A stretch of 64,000 nucleotides of DNA, taken from the NCBI RefSeq assembly GCF_900108335.1, contig NZ_FNVT01000002.1:248001-312000 (forward strand), given 5' to 3'. How positions within the stretch are numbered: position 1 is the stretch's first letter; the number at the start of each line of letters is the position of its first letter. The notes under the pieces are model-generated. The model was not told where the DNA came from, made no database searches, and saw only the letters and a list, made by a program, of their open reading frames with translations. The position numbers and the translations under genes are program-made. The stretch comes from Nonomuraea solani (GTDB lineage Bacteria; Actinomycetota; Actinomycetes; Streptosporangiales; Streptosporangiaceae). Shown in pieces: positions 45,674 through 53,265 of the stretch.

Positions 45674-46957
45674 ATGCGCGAGGGCATGCCGGAGGACGTT
45701 TCGCAGCTGGTGGACCGGAGGATGGCGCTCGCGCGGGAGTGGGACGACCTCGTCGAGCGGGTGCGCGAGCTGGATGGTTTCGTGGACTTCCTCAGGCCGC
45801 CCAGCATGGAGAGAATGCTTCCCGCCGCGGGCGGCGGACCGGTCGTGATCGTCAATGTCAGCGAGTGGCGGTGTGACGCGCTCCTCGTCCGGCCGGAGGG
45901 CGTCACGGTGCGGCCGTTGACCGGTCTGACCGTGCAGGATGCGGCGGATCAGGCCAACCGCTATCTGGGGGCGCTGGCCGAGGCCGAGACGACGGCCGAC
46001 ACGTACGAGACAGCCAGGCGCCGGGTCAGGGCCACCGGCACGATGGCCGACAGGCAGACCGCCTACCGGGCGCAACGCGCACTCGACGAGGCGCGAGCCG
46101 CCACCGAGACGATGCTCACCGAGTTGCTGGCGTGGCTCTGGGACACGATCGCCGAGCCCGTGCTGTCCGAGCTGGGCTTCCACGGCACTCCCGATGGGCC
46201 GTGGCCCCGGCTGTGGTGGTGCCCGACCGGGCCGCTGACCCTGTTGCCGCTGCACGCCGCAGGCCGCCACGAGCAGAGGGCGACGGTCATGGACAGGGTG
46301 GTGTCCTCGTACACGCCGACTCTGCGCGCCCTGCTGAAGGCTCGCGAGCCGCTCGGTCCCGCCGCCGGAGACGACCGCTTCTTGATCGTCGCGCTGGCCG
46401 ACACACCTGGCGAGCGCCCCCTGGCGGGTGTCGCGGATGAGGTCGACCTGCTGACGAGGCTGTTCCCCGCCACCCTGCTGCAGGGGGAGGAGGCCATCAG
46501 GGCGAGGGTCAGGCGCGAGCTGCCCGGCCACCGCTGGGTGCACTTCAGTTGTCACGGCGACCAGAACCTCGCCGATCCCTCCCAGGGCGGGCTCGTGCTC
46601 CACGACGACATGCTGACCATCACGGACATCAGCACCGGGCAGTACCACGCCGAGTTCGCCGGCCTGTCGGCCTGCAAGACCGCGACGGGCGGGGTCGATC
46701 TCCTGGACGAGGCGATCACGCTCGCCGCCGCGCTGCACTACACCGGCTTCCGCCACGTCATCGGCACACTGTGGTCCGTCTACGACACCACCGGAACCAG
46801 CGACCTGTTCCAGACGGTCTATCAAGACCTGGCGGCGGACGGAAGGATGCGGGCAGAGCGCAGTGCGTACGCCCTGCACAGGGCGACCCGCGCCCTGCGC
46901 GACCGCTACCTCGGCACACCGAGCGTCTGGACACCCTTCACCCACACCGGGCCATAG
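45674..46957 (+). CDS. Cassette B: CHAT-domain caspase-like protease
   Basis: The 427-residue protein starts at ATG 45674 because GGAGG lies 11 bases upstream; an ATG at 45656 is in frame. The N-terminal 190 residues are helical with a coiled-coil-like stretch (QANRYLGALAEAETTADTYE, RQTAYRAQRALDEARAATET). The CHAT domain follows: PRLWWCPTGPLTLLPLHAAG, LIVALADTPGERPLAGVADE, catalytic His294 in WVHFSCHGDQN, catalytic Cys334 in AGLSACKTATGG, FRHVIGTLWSVYD. It differs strongly from the CHAT protein of cassette A. A zinc-ribbon gene follows nine bases downstream, and a TPR protein without CHAT lies convergent. Confidence 0.88.
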   Translation: MREGMPEDVSQLVDRRMALAREWDDLVERVRELDGFVDFLRPPSMERMLPAAGGGPVVIVNVSEWRCDALLVRPEGVTVRPLTGLTVQDAADQANRYLGALAEAETTADTYETARRRVRATGTMADRQTAYRAQRALDEARAATETMLTELLAWLWDTIAEPVLSELGFHGTPDGPWPRLWWCPTGPLTLLPLHAAGRHEQRATVMDRVVSSYTPTLRALLKAREPLGPAAGDDRFLIVALADTPGERPLAGVADEVDLLTRLFPATLLQGEEAIRARVRRELPGHRWVHFSCHGDQNLADPSQGGLVLHDDMLTITDISTGQYHAEFAGLSACKTATGGVDLLDEAITLAAALHYTGFRHVIGTLWSVYDTTGTSDLFQTVYQDLAADGRMRAERSAYALHRATRALRDRYLGTPSVWTPFTHTGP

Positions 46958-46965
46958 GAGGACCG

Positions 46966-47277
46966 TTGACCGAGACCCCGTACGAAGAGGTCACCCGGCC
47001 GGCCTTCGCCGAGGAGGTCGCCAGGACCTTCCAGGTGGAGCAGCCCGACCCGCACACGATCCTCCTGCGCGGAGCCTGCCCCCGCTGCCGTCACGTGATG
47101 GACTACAGGATCACCGAACAGGTCGTACGCCGGCGCGTCCACCTAGACCGCTCCGGCGGTGAGCCGGAGACCACAGAAGAGACGATGTTGTGCACGTGCG
47201 GCGCCGACCACCCCGACCGGCCGGACGGCAACGTGGGCTGCGGGGCGTACTGGAACCTGAAGATCTCCGACTCATGA
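46966..47277 (+). CDS. Cassette B: zinc-ribbon-like small protein
   Basis: The 103-residue protein starts at TTG 46966, fixed by AGGAGG four bases upstream. It has two metal-binding pairs: GACPRCRHVMDY and MLCTCGADHPDRPDGNVGCG, a C-x2-C pattern with C-x-C and a later Cys. It ends AYWNLKISDS, as in rubredoxin-like ribbons. It sits between the CHAT gene and the membrane protein gene and overlaps the latter by four bases (ATGA). It is analogous in position and Cys content to the small protein of cassette A, and may be an adaptor or sensor. Confidence 0.7.
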   Translation: MTETPYEEVTRPAFAEEVARTFQVEQPDPHTILLRGACPRCRHVMDYRITEQVVRRRVHLDRSGGEPETTEETMLCTCGADHPDRPDGNVGCGAYWNLKISDS

Positions 47278-47888
47278 TCCGCCTGTCGCCGGGCGGCAAG
47301 CCCACCGTCTCCGGCCATCGGACCGCACAGGCCGTCCAGCGCCTGCTCCGCGACGAGTTGCCGCGGGTCCGGGCCGCCGCGACCGCCTGGCGTAACGGCC
47401 TGGCGGGGCTGCTCGCCGGTCTTCTCGGCTTCAGCCTGATCAAGGGCAGGTCCGACGTGAGCAGGCTGGCCCCGCCATGGGACGTCGTGGTCGGCGGCCT
47501 GCTGCTGGCGGCGCTCCTGGCCGGCGCGGCCGGCGCGTTCATGCTGCTCTGGGCGGCGCACGGCCGGCCCGCCGCCGTCGAGCGGCGGAAGCTGAGGGCC
47601 GGGGACGATCACGACGAGGCCATGCGGGCGCGGCGTGCCCTCGACCGGGGCATCGTGCTGACTCTCCTGTGCACGGCGCTGCTCGTCGCCGCGGTGGGAG
47701 TGACCTGGTACGGCCCCGCGAAGGACGCGCCGAGGCTCCAGGTGACGACGCCCGACGGGGACGTGTGCGGCTCGATCGTACGCATGGCGCGAGGCACGCT
47801 GACGCTCAAGACCGCCGGCGGAGAGACGGGCGTCGAACTGGCCACGGCGACCGGAATCCGCGCGGTGGAGACGTGCCCGACCGGCTGA
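47274..47888 (+). CDS. Cassette B: small membrane protein
   Basis: The 204-residue protein starts at ATG 47274, overlapping the previous stop (ATGA). Hydrophobic segments are GLAGLLAGLLGFSLIKG (about 42-58), VVVGGLLLAALLAGAAGAFM (about 72-92) and VLTLLCTALLVAAVGVTWYG (about 128-147). The C-terminal 55 residues (RLQVTTPDGDVCGSIVRMAR, TLTLKTAGGETGVELATATG) look like a small extracytoplasmic beta domain with two Cys. I do not recognise a family. It could anchor the cassette at the membrane or be a pore or effector target. Confidence 0.65.
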   Translation: MIRLSPGGKPTVSGHRTAQAVQRLLRDELPRVRAAATAWRNGLAGLLAGLLGFSLIKGRSDVSRLAPPWDVVVGGLLLAALLAGAAGAFMLLWAAHGRPAAVERRKLRAGDDHDEAMRARRALDRGIVLTLLCTALLVAAVGVTWYGPAKDAPRLQVTTPDGDVCGSIVRMARGTLTLKTAGGETGVELATATGIRAVETCPTG

Positions 47889-47899
47889 TCCTGGCCGCC

Positions 47900-49996
47900 T
47901 CACCCTCCCGCGGGAGCGGGGGCGTCCAGCTCGGCGCGGATCGCCTCCAGCCTGGCGGCGATCTCAGGTGCGGCCTCGCTGAGCGCGGCCAGGTCCGTCC
48001 AGGTGTCCAGGCGCTGTGCCCACAACACGCCTCTCGCCTGTTCCAGCAGCTCTCCCGCCTGCTCCACCCGGCCGGCGAGAAGCGCGGCCGCGGCCGCGTC
48101 ATTGCCGAGGCCCGCGAACTGCCTCAGGTGATGCTCGCCGTCCATCCGCCGCAGGCCGCGCCATACGGCGCGGGGCAGCAGCTCCACCGCTGTGGCGAAT
48201 CCTTCCGCCGCCGTCGCCCAGGCTCCCGCGAGCGCCACCGCGATGCCCCACCCCTGCGCCGCCTGCACTCGCGCGGACGGTGGTGCCGCCGCCATGCCGG
48301 CGGCCTCGCGGCACATCTCCGCCGCCTCCTCCAGGTCGCCGGGCCCCTGCCGATCGAGCAGAAGAGTGGCGACCTGGTACAGGTAGGTGGCCCGGTCGGG
48401 GACACCTTGAGCGGTCAGGGACAGCGCCTCTCGCCCCGCCGCTACGGCCTCGTCCAGATCGGCGGCCAGCCCGGTCCTGTCATACCGTAACTGCAGTGCC
48501 TGGCACAGGATGACGAGGTACGCGCCGCGGTAGGTGTCGTCACCGGAGGCCGCCTCCCTGGCCAGCCGCAACGCCTCGTCGAGGTCGTCCGGCGCCCCCG
48601 TGGCCGCGTGCCGCGCCCGCAGGATGTTGCTCAGGTTGGACAGATACCAGGACCTGGCGGGGTCACTGACGGAGACCGCCGCCACCGCGCGGGTACCGTG
48701 CTCCGCGGCCTCGTCCAGGTCCGCCACCTGCCCGGTGTTGTGGAACCGGATCACCAGCGCCTGGGTGAGCGTGGACAGGTAACCGGCCCTGGTGAGGTCG
48801 TTCAGCAGCGGCGAAACCGCCGCCCGCCTGCCTGCCTCGACGGCCCCGTGCAGATCTTCCAGCGACCCGGCCAGGATGAAACGGGCGAGCAGCAGCGTAC
48901 CGAGGAGGCTCACCCGCCTGGCCAGGTCGGGATCGTCGGCGGGCGTGAGCGCGACCGCCGACCGTACGGCGGTCAGCGCCTCGTCGAGGTCGCTCAGCAT
49001 CCCTGAGGCGCGGAACCGGAAGTGCAGGGCTCCGGCCAGATTGGACAACCGTCTTGGCCGATCGGGATGGTCGTGGGCGGTGACGAGCACGGACCGTCGT
49101 CCTGTCTCCACTGCCTCGTCCAGGTCCACCGCCGCACTGGTGTGCCAGGACAGGAACTGCGCCAGCCCGCAGAGACCGGTCAGATAAAGGCCGAGGTCGG
49201 GGTGGTCCGCCCCGGTGACGGCCACCGCCCGCCTCGCGTGATCCAGCGCCTCGTCCAGATCCGCCCTGTCGCCGTCGTGGGCGAACCGCAGTTGCAGGCT
49301 GCCGGCGAGGTTCGACAGGTACATGCCGAGCGCGGGATGCCCCGGCTGGATCAGGTCCAGCGCCCGGCGCCCGGCGTTCACCGCCTCCTCCAGATGAGGA
49401 ATCTTCAGCGTCAGGAGGTAGCGCTGCTGCGACACTCCGCCCAGGTCCGACAGGCGCTGGGCGAGTTGCGGATCGCCGGGCTCGGTGACCTCCACCGCCC
49501 GTCGGCCGATCTCGGCGGCCTCTTCCAGATCGGCGGGATCATGAAATCTTCCGTACCTGGCCAGAAGGGCGCCGCTCAGATTGCTCAGGCAGCCCCCGAG
49601 CACGGGGTCGTCGAGCTCGACGATGCTCCCCGCCCGCCGCCCGGCGTCCACCGCCGCGTCGAGATCCTCCGGATCGCCCAGCCGGGCGTAGCGCAGCCGC
49701 AACGCGTTACACAGGTTGGACAGGTCCAGGGGATCGGGTTCCTTGGTCACGACCAGCCGGCCCGTGTCAACGGCCTCGTCCAGATCGTCTACGTCACCCG
49801 TCCGGCTGTAGCGCAGTTGCAGGGCCGCCGCGAGGTTGCCCAGGCACTTCGCCCGCTCGGGATGCCCGTCGGGAAGGACCGAACGTGCTTCCCGCAGCAG
49901 GGCCACGGCCTGGTCGATTTCCGCCGGGTCAGGCATCCCGTGCAGGATGTCCGATGCTCGCTCGACCGCCCGGACAGCGTCCTCTTCGAGAGACAT
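47900..49996 (-). CDS. Cassette B: TPR protein lacking a CHAT domain
   Basis: The 698-residue soluble protein is built from about 12 helical units of some 46-50 residues, each with a DLDEAV-like signature (VDDLDEAVDTGRL, EDLDAAVDAGRR, ADLEEAAEIGRR, PHLEEAVNAGRR, ADLDEALDHARR and so on to GDLEEAAEMCRE). Each unit also has NLAGALxxRF-type helices. The last 100 residues (HLRQFAGLGNDAAAAALLAG, LLEQARGVLWAQRLDTWTDL) match the linker that precedes CHAT in TPR-CHAT proteases, but the chain ends there. It is convergent with the CHAT-zinc ribbon-membrane operon, 11 bases from its end. A separate sensor subunit for the protease is inferred. Confidence 0.85.
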   Translation of the reverse strand: MSLEEDAVRAVERASDILHGMPDPAEIDQAVALLREARSVLPDGHPERAKCLGNLAAALQLRYSRTGDVDDLDEAVDTGRLVVTKEPDPLDLSNLCNALRLRYARLGDPEDLDAAVDAGRRAGSIVELDDPVLGGCLSNLSGALLARYGRFHDPADLEEAAEIGRRAVEVTEPGDPQLAQRLSDLGGVSQQRYLLTLKIPHLEEAVNAGRRALDLIQPGHPALGMYLSNLAGSLQLRFAHDGDRADLDEALDHARRAVAVTGADHPDLGLYLTGLCGLAQFLSWHTSAAVDLDEAVETGRRSVLVTAHDHPDRPRRLSNLAGALHFRFRASGMLSDLDEALTAVRSAVALTPADDPDLARRVSLLGTLLLARFILAGSLEDLHGAVEAGRRAAVSPLLNDLTRAGYLSTLTQALVIRFHNTGQVADLDEAAEHGTRAVAAVSVSDPARSWYLSNLSNILRARHAATGAPDDLDEALRLAREAASGDDTYRGAYLVILCQALQLRYDRTGLAADLDEAVAAGREALSLTAQGVPDRATYLYQVATLLLDRQGPGDLEEAAEMCREAAGMAAAPPSARVQAAQGWGIAVALAGAWATAAEGFATAVELLPRAVWRGLRRMDGEHHLRQFAGLGNDAAAAALLAGRVEQAGELLEQARGVLWAQRLDTWTDLAALSEAAPEIAARLEAIRAELDAPAPAGG

Positions 49997-50206
49997 GTCC
50001 TCAGAGTGCCATAGCCATCTTGGGTTCTCAGCCTCTTCTTGCAGGTCAGAGCGTTGCGATCTTGTCAGGCACGTAAGGCCTGTTGGCCGGCGTTGCAGGC
50101 ATGTGCTCCGAGGCGAGTCCCATGCCTGCGCCGGGACCGGCCGTGTCAGCGGCCGTGTCAGCGCGACACCGGCCGGGCATCAGAGCGTTCCGCGACCGTA
50201 ACGACC

Positions 50207-50563
50207 ATGAATGGCTCAGTGATTGCGGCCGCGACGCCGCGTAAGGCGTACAAGGACCAGATCGTCCTGGACGGCATCGGCTTCCGCCACACGATGCGGG
50301 GCCCGCTGGCCCGCTATGACGTCATGCTCGCGAGCCTCGTGGCCATCGGGATCGTCATCGGGCTCGTGCCGGTCGGCAAGAAGGGGCCGGGGGTGCGGCC
50401 CATAGCTCGGCACCTGTCGTTCACTCCGCTCGTCGAGACCGTGCGCGGCCTGCTGGCCGGCCCGCCGTCGGCGGGCCCGGTCGTTATGGCGATCGCCGGG
50501 TGCGCCGGGCTCTCGTTGCTTGGCTACCTGTGGGTACGCGCGCAGTTCACCAAGCGAGCATGA
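50207..50563 (+). pseudogene. ABC transporter relic: ATPase start joined to permease end
   Basis: The 118-residue open frame begins like an ABC ATPase (RKAYKDQIVLDGIGF). It switches at once to permease-like sequence of the ABC-2/DrrB type (RYDVMLASLVAIGIVIGLVP) and ends with the typical last segment (FTPLVETVRGLLAGPP, AGCAGLSLLGYLWVRAQF). The Walker motifs and most of the permease are absent, so two adjacent genes seem to have been fused by a large deletion. It is unlikely to function. The 49997-50206 gap has no gene. Confidence 0.6.
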
Positions 50564-50712
50564 GGCTGACCGGCTCGCGCCGGTCAGCTGGCGACCAAGA
50601 GAGAAATGACCTTTGATGACCCGGCGCCTGACCCGGCGGCGCTCGCGGCGAACATGGTCCGCCGCGAGCCTCCCTCCTGCGTGAGCGCCTCGTTCACGTG
50701 CTGTGGGGGTTG

Positions 50713-50915
50713 TCAGGCCTGGTCGTGGAGCTGGGCGCGGGTGGTTTCGGCTTGTTCGACGATGGTGGCCAGGACGGGTGGGGGGGACGTCCTTGTCGCG
50801 GAGGGTGTCCACGAGCTGGTCCAGGACGATGTCAGCCTGCTTGAGGTCGCCGGCGCGGGCCAGGCGGCGCATGGTCTCGTTCAGGGTGTCGGCGAGGTCA
50901 GTGGCCGGCCAGGCG
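50713..50915 (-). pseudogene. Frameshifted C-terminal gene fragment
   Basis: The minus strand reads WPATDLADTLNETMRRLARA then GDLKQADIVLDQLVDTLRDK. A one-base shift in the C-run near 50785 then restores PPPVLATIVEQAETTRAQLH and a stop. The helical sequence is clearly protein-like but I cannot name the family. It overlaps the end of the carboxylesterase gene by a few bases. It is probably a truncated gene left by a rearrangement; 50564-50712 holds nothing else. Confidence 0.4.
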
Positions 50916-52451
50916 GTCCCAGAAGGCCAGTTCGTGGAGGGCGTCCTGATCGTAGACGCCGACGCCACCGGGGCCCGGGGCCAGGCGATGGACGTGCCCG
51001 GTGCGCACGGGGCTCCAGCGCGGCAGGCCAGGAGCGTTGGGGTCGCCCGTCGCCGCGAAGCGCGACCAGTATGTGATCATCATGTCGCCGAGCTTCCGCT
51101 GCTCGCGGGTGAGCGGGGCCCCGGGGAACAGGAACGACAGTTCCGATCCGTGCGAGGCGAGCGGCTCCACGCCACCGGGAAGGGGGAAGATCGGCGGTGC
51201 GGTACGGTCGGCGAACCCGTAGGAGTAGACCGGGGTGTGCTCACTGAGCATTCGGTCACTGGCACGACCGGCCCACGCCCAGTCGAGATCGCTCATGATC
51301 GCCGCTACGGCTTGCGTCGGCCGCCCACGGGACGGGTACTTCGCCGCGATCGCCGCGGCGTTGTCACCGAAGATGTGACGCAGGCCCTCCTGGTATCCCT
51401 GCTCGGTGAGACCGGGGAAGATCAGCGCGGTGAACAGAGTCCCCTCGTCACGGGTGATGCCGGTGAGGATCGGCACGCGGTGGAAGCGGCCCTGCGCGAA
51501 GACGGTCGCGGGATCGGCGGGCAGCACGGCGTTGCCGTAGCCCGGAAGGGCGAGCGGCTCCTGCGCGAGGAGCTTGGAGACGGGCTTGCCACGCAGGCAG
51601 GTGACGGCTGTCTTCGGATCGGTGCAGCCGAGCGCGGTGGCGGTGGTGGCTCCGTGCGCCTCGTGGGCGGCCTTGGGAACCCACATCGGGAGGTCCATGA
51701 CCGGCCTCAGGCGGCTGCCGGTGAAGGCGGTCTGGGAGCAGAACGTGCTTTGGGTGATCGCCCGGTGGAAGAGGCCGGCGGCGGTGGGTGACGCCAGGTG
51801 GGCGCACACCGAGTGCGCTCCGGCGGACTCCCCGAACAACGTGACGTTGCGTGGGTCGCCTCCGAAGGCCGCTATATTGCGCTGGACCCATCGCAATGCC
51901 GCCTGCTGGTCCTCCAGCCCGTAGGCCCCGCTGCCCGCCAGTCCGGGATGCCCGAAGAAGCCGAAAACGCCAAGCCGGTAGTTGACGGTGACCACCACGA
52001 CGTCGCCGCGCGTTGTCAGGCGGCTGGCGTCGTAGTCGTTGCCGGCCCCCTTCGTCAGGCTGCCGCCGTGCAACCAGACCATGACGGGCCGGGGGCGGCG
52101 CGGAGTGGCCGAGCGCGGGACGGTCACGTTGAGATACAGGCAGTCCTCGCTGTCGCTGGCCGGCAACCCCCACAGATCCGTGGACTGGGCGCACCTGTCA
52201 CCGGGGCGTGTCGCGGCGCGGACACCACGCCAGGCAGTTACCGGCTGGGGCGACTGCCAGCGCAGGTCGCCGACCGGAGAAGCGGCGTAGGGGATGCCCT
52301 GGAAGATCCGGTGGTCCCGGGCGACCTCGCCTCGCACCCAGCCCGTATCGGTCCGTACGACATCCCGCGAGGCCGCATTCGCCGGCGCGGCCCCTGCCAT
52401 GACGAATGCCAAGCTTAAAACGGCTGAGCCGAGAGTACGCATCAATGTCAT
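50898..52451 (-). CDS. Secreted type-B carboxylesterase
   Basis: The 517-residue protein has a signal peptide (TLGSAVLSLAFVMAGAAPAN, cleavage near ANA-AS at about 27). It is a carboxylesterase/lipase of the alpha/beta-hydrolase fold: RIFQGIPYAASPVGDLRWQS, EDCLYLNVTVP, oxyanion loop VMVWLHGGSLTKG, nucleophile in VTLFGESAGAHSVCAHLASP, acid in ITRDEGTLF, catalytic His in PLASHGSELSFLF. The length is normal. It hydrolyses carboxylic esters outside the cell; the physiological substrate is unknown. The gene stands alone. Confidence 0.92.
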   Translation of the reverse strand: MTLMRTLGSAVLSLAFVMAGAAPANAASRDVVRTDTGWVRGEVARDHRIFQGIPYAASPVGDLRWQSPQPVTAWRGVRAATRPGDRCAQSTDLWGLPASDSEDCLYLNVTVPRSATPRRPRPVMVWLHGGSLTKGAGNDYDASRLTTRGDVVVVTVNYRLGVFGFFGHPGLAGSGAYGLEDQQAALRWVQRNIAAFGGDPRNVTLFGESAGAHSVCAHLASPTAAGLFHRAITQSTFCSQTAFTGSRLRPVMDLPMWVPKAAHEAHGATTATALGCTDPKTAVTCLRGKPVSKLLAQEPLALPGYGNAVLPADPATVFAQGRFHRVPILTGITRDEGTLFTALIFPGLTEQGYQEGLRHIFGDNAAAIAAKYPSRGRPTQAVAAIMSDLDWAWAGRASDRMLSEHTPVYSYGFADRTAPPIFPLPGGVEPLASHGSELSFLFPGAPLTREQRKLGDMMITYWSRFAATGDPNAPGLPRWSPVRTGHVHRLAPGPGGVGVYDQDALHELAFWDRLAGH

Positions 52452-52514
52452 GCCGCGAGCCTAGGGACGACGGTACGAGGGGGTAAGGGCGCTGAATCCC
52501 GGCCTGGGGTGCAG

Positions 52515-52748
52515 CTAGGTACACCCATACCAGCGATCAGCCCTGGTCCAGGTGACGGGAACGGCCAGGTCACGGCGGTGGGCTTCCCCGGCCAGCGGGT
52601 GCCTGCCATGCGCGATGGCCGGCTCCCGCATATGCCGGAACGACACCACAGCAGCGATTCCGACCAGCACGAGAACTGCCGCCGTGGTCGTCCACCGAAT
52701 CCACCGATCCGGCGACACCGCTCCCGTAACCCGTGACCCGGTTCCCAT
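52515..52748 (-). pseudogene. Truncated DUF2637 (SpdB-like) gene
   Basis: A 77-residue frame starts MGTGSRVTGAVSPDRWIRWT and has the single membrane segment TTAAVLVLVGIAAVVSFRHM, the signature start of DUF2637 proteins, which occur on conjugative plasmids and integrative elements of actinomycetes. The usual continuation (ALIPxSVDGMI) is replaced by unrelated sequence, so the gene is broken after about 45 residues. It lies 60 bases from an accessory tRNA gene, as expected for a decayed integrative element. Confidence 0.65.
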
Positions 52749-52811
52749 CGCTGGCGCCCCGCGCACGGCGATGCGCTTCCCCACACCTTGCGCGGTCGCT
52801 GAAAGTTCAGG

Positions 52812-52885
52812 TGCCGCCCCAGGGAGTCGAACCCTGAACCTCCGCCTCCTGAAGACGGCGCCTCTGCCAGTTGGGCCAGAGCGGC
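52812..52885 (-). tRNA. tRNA-like gene with anticodon CAG (Leu) and short variable loop
   Basis: It is read 3' to 5' on the plus strand. The acceptor stem GCCGCTC pairs with GGGCGGC; the D arm has a 3-bp stem and GG in the loop; the anticodon stem is CCGTC/GGCGG with loop TTCAGGA; the T arm is CAGGG-TTCGACT-CCCTG. The anticodon at positions 34-36 is CAG, a leucine codon reader, yet the variable region is only five bases, whereas bacterial tRNA-Leu has a long variable arm. CCA is not encoded. It is probably an accessory tRNA of a mobile element; its charging identity is uncertain. Confidence 0.75.
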
Positions 52886-53001
52886 TGGGCCCCGGGCTTG
52901 GCTGGCGTGGGCCGGCCCGGGGCAAGGGCCGGGTCCGGCCGGGGGGCGCCAATCCCGTCGGCCAGGCCGTAGCCCGCGGCCCTTTTCTTTCAGGGCCGTT
53001 G

Positions 53002-53077
53002 TCCGAGCGGCAGGATTCGAACCTGCGGTGCTCCTGCTCCCAAGGCAGGCGGGCTGACCAAACTGCCCCACACTCGG
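53002..53077 (-). tRNA. tRNA-Pro (anticodon TGG)
   Basis: The acceptor stem CCGAGTG pairs with CGCTCGG; the D arm is GGGC-AGTTTGGTCA-GCCC; the anticodon stem is CCTGC/GCAGG with loop CTTGGGA (anticodon TGG); the T arm is GCAGG-TTCGAAT-CCTGC. Its body differs from the usual actinomycete tRNA-Pro(TGG), which starts CGGGGTG, so it is likely an extra copy. It lies 116 bases upstream of the CAG tRNA-like gene on the same strand. Confidence 0.85.
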
Positions 53078-53093
53078 TCGTTCACATGAAAAG

Positions 53094-53123
53094 AAGCCGC
53101 CTCGAAATCCCCCGAGACGGCTT
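53094..53123 (-). terminator. Terminator after mscS
   Basis: AAGCCGCCTCG and CGAGACGGCTT form a hairpin with one mismatch. On the minus strand the stem is followed by TTCTTTT, a good intrinsic terminator for the mscS/nrd transcription coming from the right. It separates these genes from the tRNA pair. Confidence 0.7.
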
Positions 53124-53265
53124 TCCGAAGAATTCCGTGGAGGGTTATCCCGAGAGCAACAGCGAAGGGAAGGCCGGCAGGGTGTTGCGCACTTTCTTCC
53201 GCCTTCCTTCGTTGTTGCTGGACGTTGTCCACGTTAAACCCGGGGTCGGCTGGTGTGCCACATAT

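Noticed and set aside
49885..50076. Plus-strand short frame at the start of the TPR gene
   Set aside because: It lies antisense to well-conserved TPR sequence and has no start signal or motif.
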